64,000 nt of DNA. Origin: Dryas octopetala. Taxonomy: Eukaryota > Streptophyta > Magnoliopsida > Rosales > Rosaceae. A program made the translations under genes and the position numbers. Positions within the stretch are counted from its first letter, which is position 1, and each line of letters starts with the position of its first letter. Shown here one piece after another: positions 45,925 to 58,522 of this stretch. The DNA lies in the NCBI GenBank assembly GCA_963921425.1, contig OY992840.1, positions 1,614,501-1,678,500 on the forward strand, given 5' to 3'. The notes under the pieces were generated by a model. The model made no database searches. It worked only from the letters and a program-made list of their open reading frames with translations, and was not told the DNA's origin.

Positions 45925-48285
45925 TGTTGATGTGTTTTCTTAGAATAAAATAAACAATTATTTCATCCCAAGTATACTCACAAGTGCACGAATCGCATTA
46001 GCAGCAAAGCGTACAAGCACGAGGTCGATCCCACAGGGAATGGTTAATAAACAACAAATCAATTCAAATAATCACTAGAATAACTAAATGGGGGGGTTTT
46101 GAAAGATGGAAACACACGCACACATCACCACACGCACACACCCTTTATTCTATCTTGCAATGTCAAGTTTTCAGTTTCAAATCAGATAAGCATGCAATAA
46201 CCATCCAAGGCTAATGACAGTTAATTTGAACACAACATATTAAAGTTTGACTGCTAAAAAGGTTTGGCTAGTTACTTTCTCGCAATTGTTCTTCTAATGC
46301 ATAAACTAAGAGCTTCTTGGTCCTTCCTTAGCCAGTTAACCTACATGTTCCCTAGTTCAAGCTAAGGCAGATGTTACCCATGCAGGAGTCATTAAGTTTT
46401 ATGAGAACGTCAAACATGCACAACATATAAGATTTGACTATTTCCTTATAGAGGTCGCCCAACCCCACTACCAAGAATAATCCCTTATTCCCTTGTTACT
46501 TGTGGTTTAGTGTCTTTGACTATTTCACAGCTAAACCTAACAATTAAACTAGATGCAATTACCCTAAGGTGGCCAGTCAAAGGATGCAAACAACTAGTGA
46601 CGGGTTCAAATAGATAGTGGAAATTTAATACATGCAAACATCAAACTAACAGACCAAGAGACGGATAAACGATTTGTTAGAACATGCAAATCCATTAATC
46701 GACCTACGACTAACATGCAAGATAGAATAACTAACTACATAACTAAATTAAATAAATAAAAACAGCAACAATAAACAAAGTCCCAATTCATGCTTGCTAA
46801 AGAAATCAGAAACACAAAGGAAACGAAATTAAAAGCATAAACAAATTGAAAGCAGAAACATGAATTAAATGAAATCAAGAGATAAACTAATTAAATTCAG
46901 AAACTTAATTAAATAAATTCAGAGGCATAATCCAACAATAAAATAGAAAACTAGAACAAAAATCAAAGGGAAACAACAAGAGAGGCTGCGGCAAGACAAG
47001 GAAGAGAAGACACCTTTCACAAGCAATTGCCTCACGACTATGGTGAGCTAGGGCTTGCGGCTTAGGGTTGCTCTTCCTTGCAGCCACGCCACTCCTATCT
47101 CTCTCTCAACCTTCGGCTAGCCCTCACAAGAATAAAACTCAAAACTGAAATTAAAAACCTAAAACAGAGAATAAACTAGAAGGCAAGGAGAATTTCGGCT
47201 GGAGTGTGTAAGTGTGCTAGGGTTCTGAATTGATGGGATATATATAGAGGATAAATCCTTGAGAGGCAAGGATAGGGCTTGCGGCACAACTAGGGTTTGC
47301 TGCTCCTTGTAGCTTGCGGCATCAGCTAGGGTTTCTAGCTATGGGCTTGCAGCAAAGGCTTGGCCTTTTGGGCTTAAGTGATGCATGCAAGTCAGCTAGG
47401 ACCTCCCTCCTTGCGCATGGGCTGATGGTCTTGGGCCTTGATGGTGCATTGGGCTCACATGTGTTGGGCTGAAGTGGCTTGCACAAGATGGGCTAGGGTT
47501 TCACTCCATGGGCTTCCACCTTGAGCTTGTGCATGGGTCTTGCGCATAGGGCTTCTTGGCTGCTAGGGTTTGCATGGCATGCATGCGCATGCATGGGCTG
47601 CCATCTTGCTCCTTACGCATGGTCTTTGGGCTGCTAGGGTTTGGCCCATGCATGTGTATGCATGGCCCATCTTGGGTTCGGCATCCCTTAGCCCCATGGG
47701 CCCTTGACTTTTGACATCCCATTTTGCCCCTCATTTCTATTTGAATTCAAATTCATTTCTTCCTTCCATTCATTTCCACGGATGTCCACCACCTTCTAGA
47801 AGCTTCTGGAACCTTGACTTTGACCAACATTTCCTAGTGCAACTAGGATTCCTTGAAAACGAAGGATTCCTTATCCGTTTCGACTTCTCGTAATGACCAT
47901 ATTGCCCCTGGGGTCTCCTAGTGTCATTAGGACTCCTTTCCCTAGTTGGGTTAGGTTTCCTAGTTCAACCAGGATTTCCTATTCGAATCAGGATTTCTCA
48001 TTTTTTGCTTCGCAATGATGGTTCTGGACTTGATGTTTCCTAGTGTGACTAGGAATCCTCATTTGACTAGGATTTCTGTACTTTTCCTGGTTTGACCAAG
48101 ATTTCACTCGTTTTCCTAGTTTGACCAGGAAATGTCCCAAAATGGCTCCATTTGCTTCTTTTTCTCGTTTCTGCTTCATTTGACCTGAAAACACAAAAAT
48201 AAGACAATAAACACAAAATATCGAGTTCTAACACTCTAGGTTAAGGAATTAGTATCATAAAGTGATGCAAAATGCATACTCATCA
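45925..48285 (-). repeat. 3' LTR of the Gag-only element
   Basis: 2361 bases, TGTTGATGTG to ACTCATCA. Nearly identical to the other LTR, with scattered substitutions and an indel near 47820. It contains repeated CTAGGGTTT and GACTAGGATTTC motifs but no gene. Confidence 0.93.
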
Positions 48286-50313
48286 CACCCCCAAACTTAG
48301 ATTTTGCTAGTCCTCGAGCAAATAAAGGAAAGAAAAGACTCAAGACTGACTCTAGCTAACATCCCAACAACTGAATTCATGCGCACAACCATTAATCACA
48401 TAGGAAAGCAAGGCATATACATTGTATTCTCCATATTCTAATAATATTTCAAATAACATACCTCGCTCCTCTATTGTCATATAGGTCATCCTTGACACAA
48501 ATCCAAGTTTTAGACAAACAAAACTAAATCAATACATACATAATAAATTCAACTCCAATCCTCACTATGACATACTCTCAATGATAAACACTCAAGAATT
48601 AGGTTGATATGTGCACTCAAAAGTATATGTGAGAGGAAATATATAACAAAAACAATTCGCTCACATATGTACATGAAATAAAGGCACATTTTAGAAAGAA
48701 TACTGATCTCATGAAAGGAATCCAAATGCTTGAAATAGAATCAATAACCATAGGGTCTCTTCTCAAATAGACTCCACATAAGTATAATACACACCTCTTG
48801 AGATTAGCTAGGGCTTTAATAAGGTTATAATGAAGGCCTAGGCTACGATAAGGTATTGAAATGAAAAGGAAACACAAAGGGCTACATCCATGGAATTGCA
48901 AGCATTAATAGAACATTCTGAGGTACACTTTGCTTCTTTGCACTTCATAGCTTAATTTGAACTCTTTTTGCTCACTTTTTCTTTTGAAACCGTCCCATCT
49001 CTTTTCTTTGATTTCTTTTTTTTCTTTTTCTTTTCTGTGGGCACGGCATACATACTTTTCTGACATATTTTTGTATAAGCTATGCATTTTCACTTCTTTT
49101 CCACCTCAATCAACATGTAAACAACTTGCAATACCATAAAAAGGGTAAAACGGGTAAAAGGGGTGTAACACCCCCTAAACTTAGGGTTTGGTATAGGGTA
49201 ACAAAGAAAACGGCTTAAAAGCTAGGCTCAAAATGAGTAACTAAGGATAAAACATGTAATGGGTAGGCTTTCAGGCTATGGGGTACACAAACAGGGCCTA
49301 AATTCATTTCTCAAGAGTTATGCATATACCACATGCTTTGTGTACACAAGAAAAGAGTTCTAGCTCATTGATTCAAGATTATGCATATTTCAAGCAAATG
49401 ACCAAATGAAAGATAATGAGATCAAAACAACAACTTATATGACAATGATAGAATCAGAGTGGCGCGCAACACTCAAGAATTGAAGAACAGGGCTCAAAAG
49501 CTCACTTAGGTCAAGCAAGTCTACTCTATTATGCATATAATCATTAGAAATGCTAATCACAACCTAAATTCATATCAACAAGGCCAAATGACATAGAATT
49601 GCAAGATATGTTATGGAACACTATTAGAAGGAAAAGAACACCAAATATACACACAATACTAAAACATGCTCATAACAATCATGCACAATCAAATCAATTA
49701 GTTGGGGACTCAAAACGACCTGAAATAACCAAAATGACTCAAAAACTTTTTGTTTTTAAAACAATGTCGCACACTTCTAAAGAATCACATCCATCACTAA
49801 GGTGAATGAGATCTAACGAAAACGTGCATTTTGATGTGGGTTTTGACACCCTAAATTTAAAAACAAAAGAAAAAGTTTTTTCCTAACCTAAAAACACTAA
49901 AAACAAAATTTTTTTTTCTTTTTCTAAAAATGCTTAAAAACACTTAAAACACCCTAAACACTTGTTCTAACCTAAAAACACTAACAAATGACAATTGCCC
50001 TTCCCCCACACTTAAATGATACATTGCCCTCAATGTATAAGAAATAAATGCAAGAATGATCAAATTAAGCGAAACGGGAAATTGCAAATATCCAAAACCA
50101 AATAAACACACCAAAATGAAAAATTGTCTTATGAAGCAAAATAAGGAAACTGTTTACTTGCATACGCAAGCGTGGACACTCCAAGGGTAGGCGCGGCCTC
50201 CTTGGTCCTCAATGACTCCTCCTCCATTATTCGAAACCAAAAACTTGGGTTGCCTCCCAATCAGTGCTTGTTTTTCTGTCTTCAGCCTGACATTGCCTTC
50301 TCCTTTACTTGCG
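48286..50313 (-). other. Non-coding internal part of the Gag-only element
   Basis: About 2 kb with no domain match. At 50245-50270 the minus strand reads CAAGCACTGATTGGGAGGCAACC, resembling a sequence common downstream of gag/pol in plant Athila-type elements. A polypurine tract occupies 48286-48298. Confidence 0.75.
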
Positions 50314-51225
50314 TCATTTCCTCTTCTTCTTGCCACTGCTACTCTCGGCACTCCCTAAGAACGAGCTGAAGAAGCTCTCCAATTCTGACTTCTCATCTCT
50401 ATAAAAAGTGATCTCCTCGCTCTGCGGAAGCTCGGAAGTGAGACAATACACCTCTTGCTTGGTGTTGTGCCGAATCTTCATGGTACTCTCCATCGCCTTG
50501 TACTCCATGTTAGAGGTGCACAAAAATGGTCTCCCACGTGTAATAGAAACGTCACCCGGAAGTCTCGGCACATCTAGCACTATGAAATCAGAGGGAATTA
50601 GTAAATTACGACATCTAACCAAAACATCCACAAGCATACCAAGGGCTTTCTCGACTGAAGAGTTGGCGAAGCGAATGTTCAAATCAAATGGTTGCAAATT
50701 AGCTTCCACAAATCCAAGCCTCTTGAACACCACCAGCGGCATGACATTGATAGCTGAGCCATTGTCAATTAAGGCATTGGCAATCTCATACTCCCCTATG
50801 CTACATGGTATGACCAATGAGCTCGGATCCCTCTTCTTGCTCGGAAAAGATGCAAAGAGATAACCACAAATCTCCCTAGGAACGTTGTGACTATGCCCTT
50901 GCTCCTCAACCTTCTTCTCAATAGACTTCAACTCCCTCATGGTTGCTGGAAATTTGGTGCCGTCGATGTCCAGAATGAGGGGAATCACACGTGTGTCAAC
51001 TTTCTCTTCAATCATTTCCGGATCCTCCTCTTCCTCACTATCAATGATCTCAATCACCTCCTTAGTCTTGACCACTTTAACTCTTTTTCTTGGAGTTGTT
51101 CTCAAAATAGCATTTACATGCTCTTCATTCTTCAGGTTGACGATGGGCTGACTTGGCAATTTCCCCTTCTCTCTCTGACCCAAAGTAGTGGCAATCTGAT
51201 CCACTTTGACTCTCCAAATGTGCAA
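50314..51225 (-). pseudogene. Gag-only element: retropepsin-like protease ORF
   Basis: A 303-codon open frame. An acidic/basic linker leads to a domain with GEYEIANALIDNGSAINVMP, where Asp-Asn-Gly replaces the more usual Asp-Leu/Ser-Gly, then FKRLGFVEANLQPFDL and a second-half GRPFL. It ends in KKKRK and a stop at 50314. The frame is out of phase with the upstream Gag, with a shift near 51230-51300. The function is Gag processing. No RT follows. Confidence 0.82.
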
Positions 51226-51304
51226 TAGCCTTCAAATTGGCTTGCATCTGCTGCTCGGTACGGTTCATGAAGGCGTTGGTGCTCTGAGCAAGGGAAGTGG
51301 TGCT

Positions 51305-52441
51305 TTAAGCAATCTGAGCAATCTTGTCCTCCAAACTAGACCTTTTGGCATTAGGGTGCATATATGGCTTGTTGGTGCTCCCACTAGCTTGCTGTCCATT
51401 GTTGTTGCTCCACCTGAAATTAGGGTTGTTCTTCCATCCAGGGTTATAAGTGTTAGAAAATGGATCGTATGGCACCCTAGGATAATTCCCAACCTGATTC
51501 ACGTGTTCCACATCACCTCCTTGTTCTTGCATACCCATCAGCTTCTCTTGAGCCAAAGATAACTTCTGCACCATAGTCTTGATTTCCAAAATCTGTCCCT
51601 CCATGGTGTTTGGCACATCAGTCACCTCATATAACCCTCTCTTTGGTCCTCCCCTTGGACGATTGGAATCCCACTGTTGAGAATTCAAAGAAAGTGACTC
51701 AAACAAATCTGTAGCCTCATCCTCCGTTTTTGACATAAACGCACCACCACATGCCGAATCTACCTTGGCTTGATCTCTCTCCAATAATCCCTGATAAAAA
51801 CAACAAATCACATACCAAGGAGATAAGTTATGGTGTGGGCAGCTAGTAAGTAACTCATTGAATCTGTCCCAAGTCTCATGGAATGGCTCGTCCGCCTTCT
51901 GCACAAATCCAAGGATCTCCTTCCGAATCGAATTTGTCTTGGAAATGGAATAAAACTTGTTCAGGAACTTGCTCGAAAGATCATCCCATGTCGAAATGGA
52001 ACCACTGGGCAGCGAATACAACCACCTCTTTGCCTTGTCCTTAAGCGCAAAAGGGAACATCCTCAAACGGTACTAATTGGCATTCAGACCCCTCAACTGT
52101 GCGGCTTCACAAACCCAGGAAAACTCCTTCAAAAAGTGGATCGGATCCTCCCCATTCAGCCCATGGTAGCTCGGCAACAAGTGAATCTGACCACTCTTGA
52201 TCTCGAAATCAGTGGCTATGGTTGCATACCGAATGCAAGACGGTTGAGTGGGCAGCGAAGGTGCTAAAAAATGGCTCAGGGGCTGCGGCATCATCTCGTT
52301 TGTCTCAGCCATGTCGACACTCTCAGTCTCTTCACTACTCGAATCTGGTGCGCTAGGTAGAGGGCTACCTTGTGATGTACCTAAAGTTTCCTTTTTGAGC
52401 CTCTCCAACCTTGCAACAAGTTCAGGGTTCATAAAACACAC
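51305..52441 (-). pseudogene. Gag-only element: Gag protein
   Basis: Starts at ATG 52441. The N-terminal part (to 52073) is proline/serine-rich, then has LPSYHGLNGEDPIHFLKEF, typical of Athila-type Gag. An in-frame stop near 52070 separates it from the retrotransposon Gag core (FPFALKDKAKRWLYSLP, TWDDLSSKFLNKF, FHETWDRFNELLTSCPHH), which continues in the same frame to 51305. A YNPGWKNNPNFRW motif follows, also common in this group. No CCHC knuckle was seen. The protein would form the particle. Confidence 0.88.
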
Positions 52442-52591
52442 CTAATCAAGAGAAAAACACACAATCAGTAGAAAGAATGCATATAAAGGCATGGCATTTA
52501 TTAAAACTAAAAATTAACCAAAAATGAAATCTAACTAATATAACCTAATTCTAATGACTAATTAAACCAATTCATTGATATTAGACACCAT

Positions 52592-52609
52592 TCCCCGGCA
52601 ACGGCACTA
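52592..52609 (-). promoter_or_regulatory. Primer binding site (tRNA-Asp type)
   Basis: Minus strand TAGTGCCGTTGCCGGGGA lies seven bases inside the 5' LTR end. It matches the 3' end of plant tRNA-Asp except for two positions. Confidence 0.85.
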
Positions 52610-52615
52610 AAAACT

Positions 52616-54993
52616 TGTTGATGTGTTTTCTTAGAATAAAATAAACAATTATTTCATCCCAAGTATACTCGCAAGTGCACGAATCGCATTAGCAGCAAAG
52701 CGTACAAGCACGAGGTCGATCCCACAGGGAATGGTTAATAAACAACAAATCAATTCAAATAATCACTAGAATAACTAAATGGGGGTGGGGTTTTGAAAGA
52801 TGGAAACACATGCACACATCACCACATGCACACACCCTTTATTCTATCTTGCAATGTTAAGTTTTCAGTTTCAAATCAGATAAGCATGCAATAACCATCC
52901 AAGGCTAATGACAGTTAATTTGAACACAACATATTAAAGTTTGACTGCTAAAAAGGTTTGGCTAGTTACTTTCTCGCAATTGTTCTCCTAATGCATAAAC
53001 TAAGAGCTTCTTGGTCCTTCCTTAGCCAGTTAACCTACATGTTCCCTAGTTCAAGCTAAGGCAGATGTTACCCATGCAGGAGTCATTAAGTTTTATGAGA
53101 ACGTCAAACATGCACAACATATAAGATTTGACTATTTCCTTATAGAGGTCGCCCAACCCCACTACCAAGAATAATCCCTTATTCCCTTGTTACTTGTGGT
53201 TTAGTGTCTTTGACTATTTCACAGCTAAACCTAACAATTAAACTAGATGCAATTACCCTAAGGTGGCCAGTCAAAGGATGCAAACAACTAGTGACGGGTT
53301 CAAATAGATAGTGGAAATTTAATACATGCAAACATCAAACTAACAGACCAAGAGACGGATAAACGATTTGTTAGAACATGCAAATCCATTAATCGACCTA
53401 CGACTAACATGCAAGATAGAATAACTAACTACATAACTAAATTAAATAAATAAAAACAGCAACAATAAACAAAGTCCCAATTCATGCTTGCTAAAGAAAT
53501 CAGAAACACAAAGGAAACGAAATTAAAAGCATAAACAAATTGAAAGCAGAAACATGAATTAAATGAAATCAAGAGATAAACTAATTAAATTCAGAAACTT
53601 AATTAAATAAATTCAGAGGCATAATCCAACAATAAAATAGAAAACTAGAACAAAAATCAAAGGGAAACAACAAGAGAGGCTGCGGCAAGACAAGGAAGAG
53701 AAGGCACCTTTCACAAGCAATTGCCTCACGACTATGGTGAGCTAGGGCTTGCGGCTTAGGGTTGCTCTTCCTTGCAGCCACGCCACTCCTATCTCTCTCT
53801 CAACCTTCGGCTAGCCCTCACAAGAATAAAACTCAAAACTGAAATTAAAAACCTAAAACAGAGAATAAACTAGAAGGCAAGGAGAATTTCGGCTGGAGTG
53901 TGTAAGTGTGCTAGGGTTCTGAATTGATGGGATATATATAGAGGATAAATCCTTGAGAGGCAAGGATAGGGCTTGCGGCACAACTAGGGTTTGCTGCTCC
54001 TTGTAGCTTGCGGCATCAGCTAGGGTTTCTAGCTATGGGCTTGCGGCAAAGGCTTGGCCTTTTGGGCTTAAGTGATGCATGCAAGTCAGCTAGGACCTCC
54101 CTCCTTGCGCATGGGCTGATGGTCTTGGGCCTTGATGGTGCATTGGGCTCACATGTGTTGGGCTGAAGTGGCTTGCACAAGATGGGCTAGGGTTTCACTC
54201 CATGGGCTTCCACCTTGGGCTTGTGCATGGGTCTTGCGCATAGGGCTTCTTGGCTGCTAGGGTTTGCATGGCATGAATGCGCATGCATGGGCTGCCATCT
54301 TGCTCCTTACGCATGGTCTTTGGGCTGCTAGGATTTGGCCCATGCATGTGCATGCATGGCCCATCTTGGGTTCGGCATCCCTTAGGCCCATGGGCCCTTG
54401 ACTTTTGACTTCCCATTTTGCCCCTCATTTCTATTTGAATTCAAATTCATTTCTTCCCTCCATTCATTTCCATGGATGTCCACCACCTTCTAGAAGCTTC
54501 TGGAACCTTGACTTTGTAGAGTTGACTTTTGCCAACATTTCCTAGTGCAACTATGATTCCTTGAAAATTAAGGATTCCTTATCCGTTTCGACTTCTCGTA
54601 ATGACCATATTGCCCCTGGGGTCTCCTAGTGTCATTAGGACTTCTTTCCCTAGTTGGGTTAGGTTTTCTAGTTCAACCAGGATTTCCTGTTCGAATCAGG
54701 ATTTCTCATTTTTTGCTCCACAATGATGGTTCTGGACTTGATGTTTCCTAGTGTGACTAGGAATCCTCATTTGACTAGGATTTCTGTACTTTTCCTGGTT
54801 TGACCAAGATTTCACTCGTTTTCCTAGTTTGACCAGAAAATGTCCCAAAATGGCTCCATTTGCTTCTTTTTCTCATTTCTACTTCATTTGACCTGAAAAC
54901 ACAAAAACAAGACAATAAACACAAAATATCGAGTTCTAACACTCTAGGTTAAGGAATTAGTATCATAAAGTGATGCAAAATGCACACTCATTA
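52616..54993 (-). repeat. 5' LTR of the Gag-only element
   Basis: 2378 bases, TGTTGATGTG to ACTCATTA; the final CA has become TA. Followed by the target duplication TATAA. Confidence 0.93.
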
Positions 54994-54998
54994 TATAA

Positions 54999-55750
54999 AA
55001 GTAAATTTCCCTTTTATAGTAGAGCCTTTGGCACGACAAGTAAATTCTCTAAATAACCTTATCATAGGAAAAGAGAATTTTATAATGTCATTAAAAGGAG
55101 AAATTAGAAACAAGAAGACTATACAAATGTTGCAGGAACCCAAGATCGAAAAGAAAATACAAGATCTAAAAGATCTTATTATTAAGGAAGTGTGCTATGA
55201 TCTCCCAACAGCGTTCTGGAATAGAGAAAAGCACATTGTTAGCCTCCCTTATGAACCTGACTTTAAAGAGTCAATGATCCCTACCAAAGCTAGGCCCATC
55301 CAAATGAATAGAAGCCATTTGGAATTGTGTGAAAAAGAAATAAAGGATCTCTTAAAAAAGGGATTAATCCGCAAGAGCAAATCCCCATGGAGCTGTCCAG
55401 CCTTCTACGTTGAAAAAGCTGCAGAAATCGAACGCGGGGTTCCAAGGTTAGTAATTAATTACAAAGCTTTAAATAAGGCTTTAAGGTGGATAAGATATGC
55501 AATCCCAAACAAAAGAGATTTGTTAAATAGATTACATGAAGCTGTAATCTTTTCAAAATTTGACATGAAGTCTGGATTCTGGCAAGTCCAAATCAGAGAA
55601 GAAGAAAGGTACAAAACAGCCTTTACTGTACCTTTTGGACATTACGAATGGAATGTCATGCCATTCGGACTTAAAAATGCACCCTCTGAATTTATGATAT
55701 TTTTAACCCTTATTCCTCTTTCACTATTACCTATATTGATGATGTTTTAG
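54999..55750 (+). pseudogene. EPRV 2 reverse transcriptase, N-terminal half
   Basis: Resumes the viral frame after the LTR element. It has KARPIQMN, LVINYKALNKALRWIRY, SKFDMKSGFWQVQI and FGLKNAPSEF, the first RT motifs, then a small deletion near 55690 shifts the frame just before the catalytic aspartates. It matches 13700-14021 and the start of 12549-13733 in EPRV 1. Confidence 0.88.
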
Positions 55751-56648
55751 TTTACTCCTCCTCTCTGGAAGAACACTTTAAACATGTTAACATCTTTCTT
55801 AAGGTAGTGAAAAATGCAGGGTTGGTGGTCTCAAGCAAGAAAATAGTCTTATTCCAGACTAAAATAAGATTTCTTGGGCATAACATTGACCAAGGAACGA
55901 TCGTTTCTATTGACAAGGTTATTGCTTTTGCCGACAGATTCCCAGATGAGTTAAAAGACAAAACTCAATTACAAAGATTTTTGGGAAGTCTAAATTATGT
56001 CTCAGACTTCTACCAAGATCTTGCTAAAATAAGCAAGCCACTATATGAGAGGTTAAAAAAGAACCCTCCACCTTGGGATAAAAAACATACCCAAGTTGTA
56101 AAAGCCTTAAAGGCTCACGTCAAGGAACTTCCTTGCTTATCTATTGCTAAACCAGGAATGTTCAAAATCGTAGAAACAGATGCTTCAGAAAAGGGTTATG
56201 GAGGAATCCATAAACAAAAGGATTTAAACTCAAAAAAAGAAAATTGGTCAGGTTCACTTCAGGAATTTGGAATAGTGCGCAGAAAAATTATGCCACAATT
56301 AAAAAGGAAATTTTGGCTATTGTTTTAACTGTTACCAAATTTGAAAGTGATTTACTAAACCAAAAGTTTTTGATACGTGTTGATTGCAAAGCTGCAAAAG
56401 AAGTTTTACAAAAGGATGTCAAAAACCTGGCCTCTAAACAAATTTTTGTCAGATGGCAGGCCATTCTTTCAGCCTTTGATTTTGACATCAAATACATAAA
56501 AGGGGAGGATAACTCTCTTCCCGATTTTCTAACAAGAGAATTTCTGCAGGGCAAGAATGAGGAGGGGTTCTTATTTCAGGAGAGGTTCAGGCTCAAGAAT
56601 AAACCAAAGACAACAAAAGGAAGCTCAACAACACACTCAGTGGCTTAG
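55730..56648 (+). pseudogene. EPRV 2 RT C-terminal half and RNase H
   Basis: After the frameshift the YIDDVLVYS-type motif is at about 55733-55760, then FLGHNID and FLGSLNYVSDFYQDL of the connection (frame to 56328). RNase H spans about 56160-56560: an ETDASEKGYGG segment, then, after another shift near 56240, KFESDLLNQKFLIRVDCKAAKEVL and the DNSLPDFLTREF end. The stop that ends this ORF in EPRV 1 is lost here and the frame runs to 56648, overlapping ORF2. Confidence 0.88.
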
Positions 56649-57811
56649 AGAGCCCCAGCCTGAGGAGCCTAAAAGGACTCCTTACTATCCCTCTTTTGAG
56701 GTCTCTGTAGCTATAATTGAAAATCAGGATTTAACTAATCCTCCACCAGAAGTTGCTAAAAAGTACCTAGTAAATCACTGTAGCCCTTCACTGGGAAATA
56801 AAACCCGAGAATGGTATGAGGCAGTCTTAATAGACTATGGTTCAGTGCAAATTAAGCACCATTTCAGAAATAAAGGGATTATTGCCTTTTCTCATTTTAT
56901 CATCTGTGATTTCATCACACCTGATGAATGGGGAACATCCCTATTCGCTAAACAGCGATTTAATATGGACCAGGGACTTATCCCAAATCGTTTTGATTAC
57001 TATGATTATGTGAAAGCTTGGGAAGTCTCTCTAATTTACCAAAACCAAGAATTTACTCATTCTTGGTTTCTCCAGTTTAAAACAACTGGCCAAAAACCTT
57101 TACCAAACTGGCTAAAAGCCTGGTATGCTGTTTGGGGTCATTCTCCAGACATTATTCCTGCCCCGTTTTAAAAATTTCAATCAAGATGTTGTTCCCAACT
57201 GGGAAATTGGGTTGTGGTTCATGTATCTTTACAGTGTTCCTTGGATCCTCAAATGGTCCTATACTGTCTCCTTGCTAAATGAAGATGAAGACATCTACAT
57301 ACCCAACCTTCGCCGTTCCATTTGTGTCAAGTGGTGGGACAAGTTTAACTCCAAATCCATAGAAGGAGTTTCTTTTAAACCTAAAAAGGTTAAAGATATT
57401 TTGGGATCCTCTTCATCATCTTCTTCCTCTGATTCAGACAGATTGAGGCAACTTGAGGCTGAATGCAATGACTTAAGGAGCCCACTCCTTAGAAGAACTG
57501 GTAAAGACATCTACATACCCAACCTTCGCCGTTCCATTTGTGTCAAGTGGTGGGACAAGTTTAACTCCAAATCCATAGAAGGAGTTTCTTTTAAACCTAA
57601 AAAGGTTAAAGATATTTTGGGATCCTCTTCATCATCTTCTTCCTCTGATTCAGACAGATTGAGGCAACTTGAGGTTGAATGCAATGACTTAAGGAGCCCA
57701 CTCCTTAGAAGAACTGGTAAAAGGCCAGACTCAGATGCTCCATCATTCGACCTCACTTCTGATAATGATAAGGAAGATGACTGTTTTGGAGTCCTCACTC
57801 CAATCAAGTAA
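56557..57811 (+). pseudogene. EPRV 2 distal ORF2, unknown function
   Basis: ATG at 56557 lies inside the RNase H end in another frame and opens a basic N-terminus (MRRGSYFRRGSGSR). The same aromatic-rich body as in EPRV 1 follows, to a frameshift near 57130-57170, after which frame 57125-57811 completes the protein. The tail has serine runs, a coiled-coil-like segment and an acidic end (DNDKEDDCFGV). A 216-base in-frame tandem duplication (57290-57505 and 57506-57721) doubles the VKWWDKFN to coiled-coil portion. The family is not recognised. A third copy of the C-terminal part is at 60590-60940. Confidence 0.8.
57290..57721 (+). repeat. 216-bp in-frame tandem duplication in ORF2
   Basis: Two near-identical 216-base units (57290-57505, 57506-57721), 72 codons each. 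They differ at very few places; one gives Ala to Val in LEAEC. The EPRV 1 and inverted copies have one unit. Confidence 0.95.
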
Positions 57812-58521
57812 CTTTACTAAAAGGTAAAGTAAAATTCTCGTGATGCTTATCAGCATCTCTGATGGTCCCCTCTACTTTAGTAGCCTCCTTTCGGTGGTTT
57901 TGGCTTTATGTAAAATAATTAAGTACTTTACTATTCACCTTTTGACTTTGTCCTTGGTGGTTGTACCCACTCCACCTTTTACTGTTTACTTTTTAAAAGG
58001 ATAAGATTCCTTGTCGGGCCAGCTGTTTGGTCTGGATCTTTCCTTTCTTTCTATTTCAAGAGGCTTGAGCCTCAGTTGTAACCATCCAGCAATTTTCAGT
58101 TTTCTTAAGTGTGAGCTTGTAAGAGTGTATCAAAACAAGTCTCTTGTCAAGACTTGATATTAATACAAGTGTGGAAGTTTGCTTTCTATTTTGAAGTGTG
58201 CTTTTTAAATCCTGTAAGTTTGAATGTTCAATTTAATTTCTGTTCTTTTATTTATTTGTTCATTTCAATTTATTTTAATCATACTATTCATCTTGTACAT
58301 CTGAACCTTGCCAATTTTCAAAATTAAAAAAGATTAAATTTTCGGTTTAAAACCTTCCCCTTTACCTGGGATAGTTTTGGTAGCAGAGCCATTTTTCACG
58401 GGAGATAGTTATAAGGGTTTTTAGTTAATTTGATAAAAGTGTTGAAATCGGTGGAGTGAAGGGCAGTTGAAGGCAGTGTTAGCCGTTAGTAAGTCCCAGG
58501 GAGTAGCTCGAAATCAGAAAA
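57812..58521 (+). promoter_or_regulatory. EPRV 2 promoter, PBS and leader, + copy
   Basis: Non-coding region after ORF2. The TATA-like site is altered to CTATTTCAAGAGG near 58049-58061. The PBS reads TGGTAGCAGAGCCA (58378-58391), with one change from the tRNA-Met match. The leader runs to about 58521 and includes a GTAAGTCCC sequence, then meets the inverted copy. Confidence 0.78.
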
Positions 58522-58522
58522 G

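Larger units (their letters stand above)
45925..54993 (-). mobile_element. Athila-like Gag-protease-only LTR element, TSD TATAA
   Basis: Two LTRs (45925-48285 and 52616-54993) flank a 4330-base internal region, with a perfect 5-bp duplication TATAA (45920-45924 and 54994-54998) inside EPRV 2. The minus-strand PBS TAGTGCCGTTGCCGGGGA (52592-52609) fits tRNA-Asp with two changes, as used by Athila-type elements, and a polypurine tract AAGTTTGGGGGTG (48286-48298) precedes the 3' LTR. Only Gag and protease are encoded; RT, RNase H and integrase are absent. This matches the TR-GAG class of non-autonomous elements. Confidence 0.93.

Noticed and set aside
46905-47087. 60-codon frame present twice (also 53599-53781)
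   Set aside because: It is in both LTRs of the Gag-only element, so its duplication reflects LTR identity. No similarity to a protein was recognised.
50408-51562. Plus-strand frames of 113-151 codons
   Set aside because: Antisense shadows of the Gag/protease genes of the Athila-like element.
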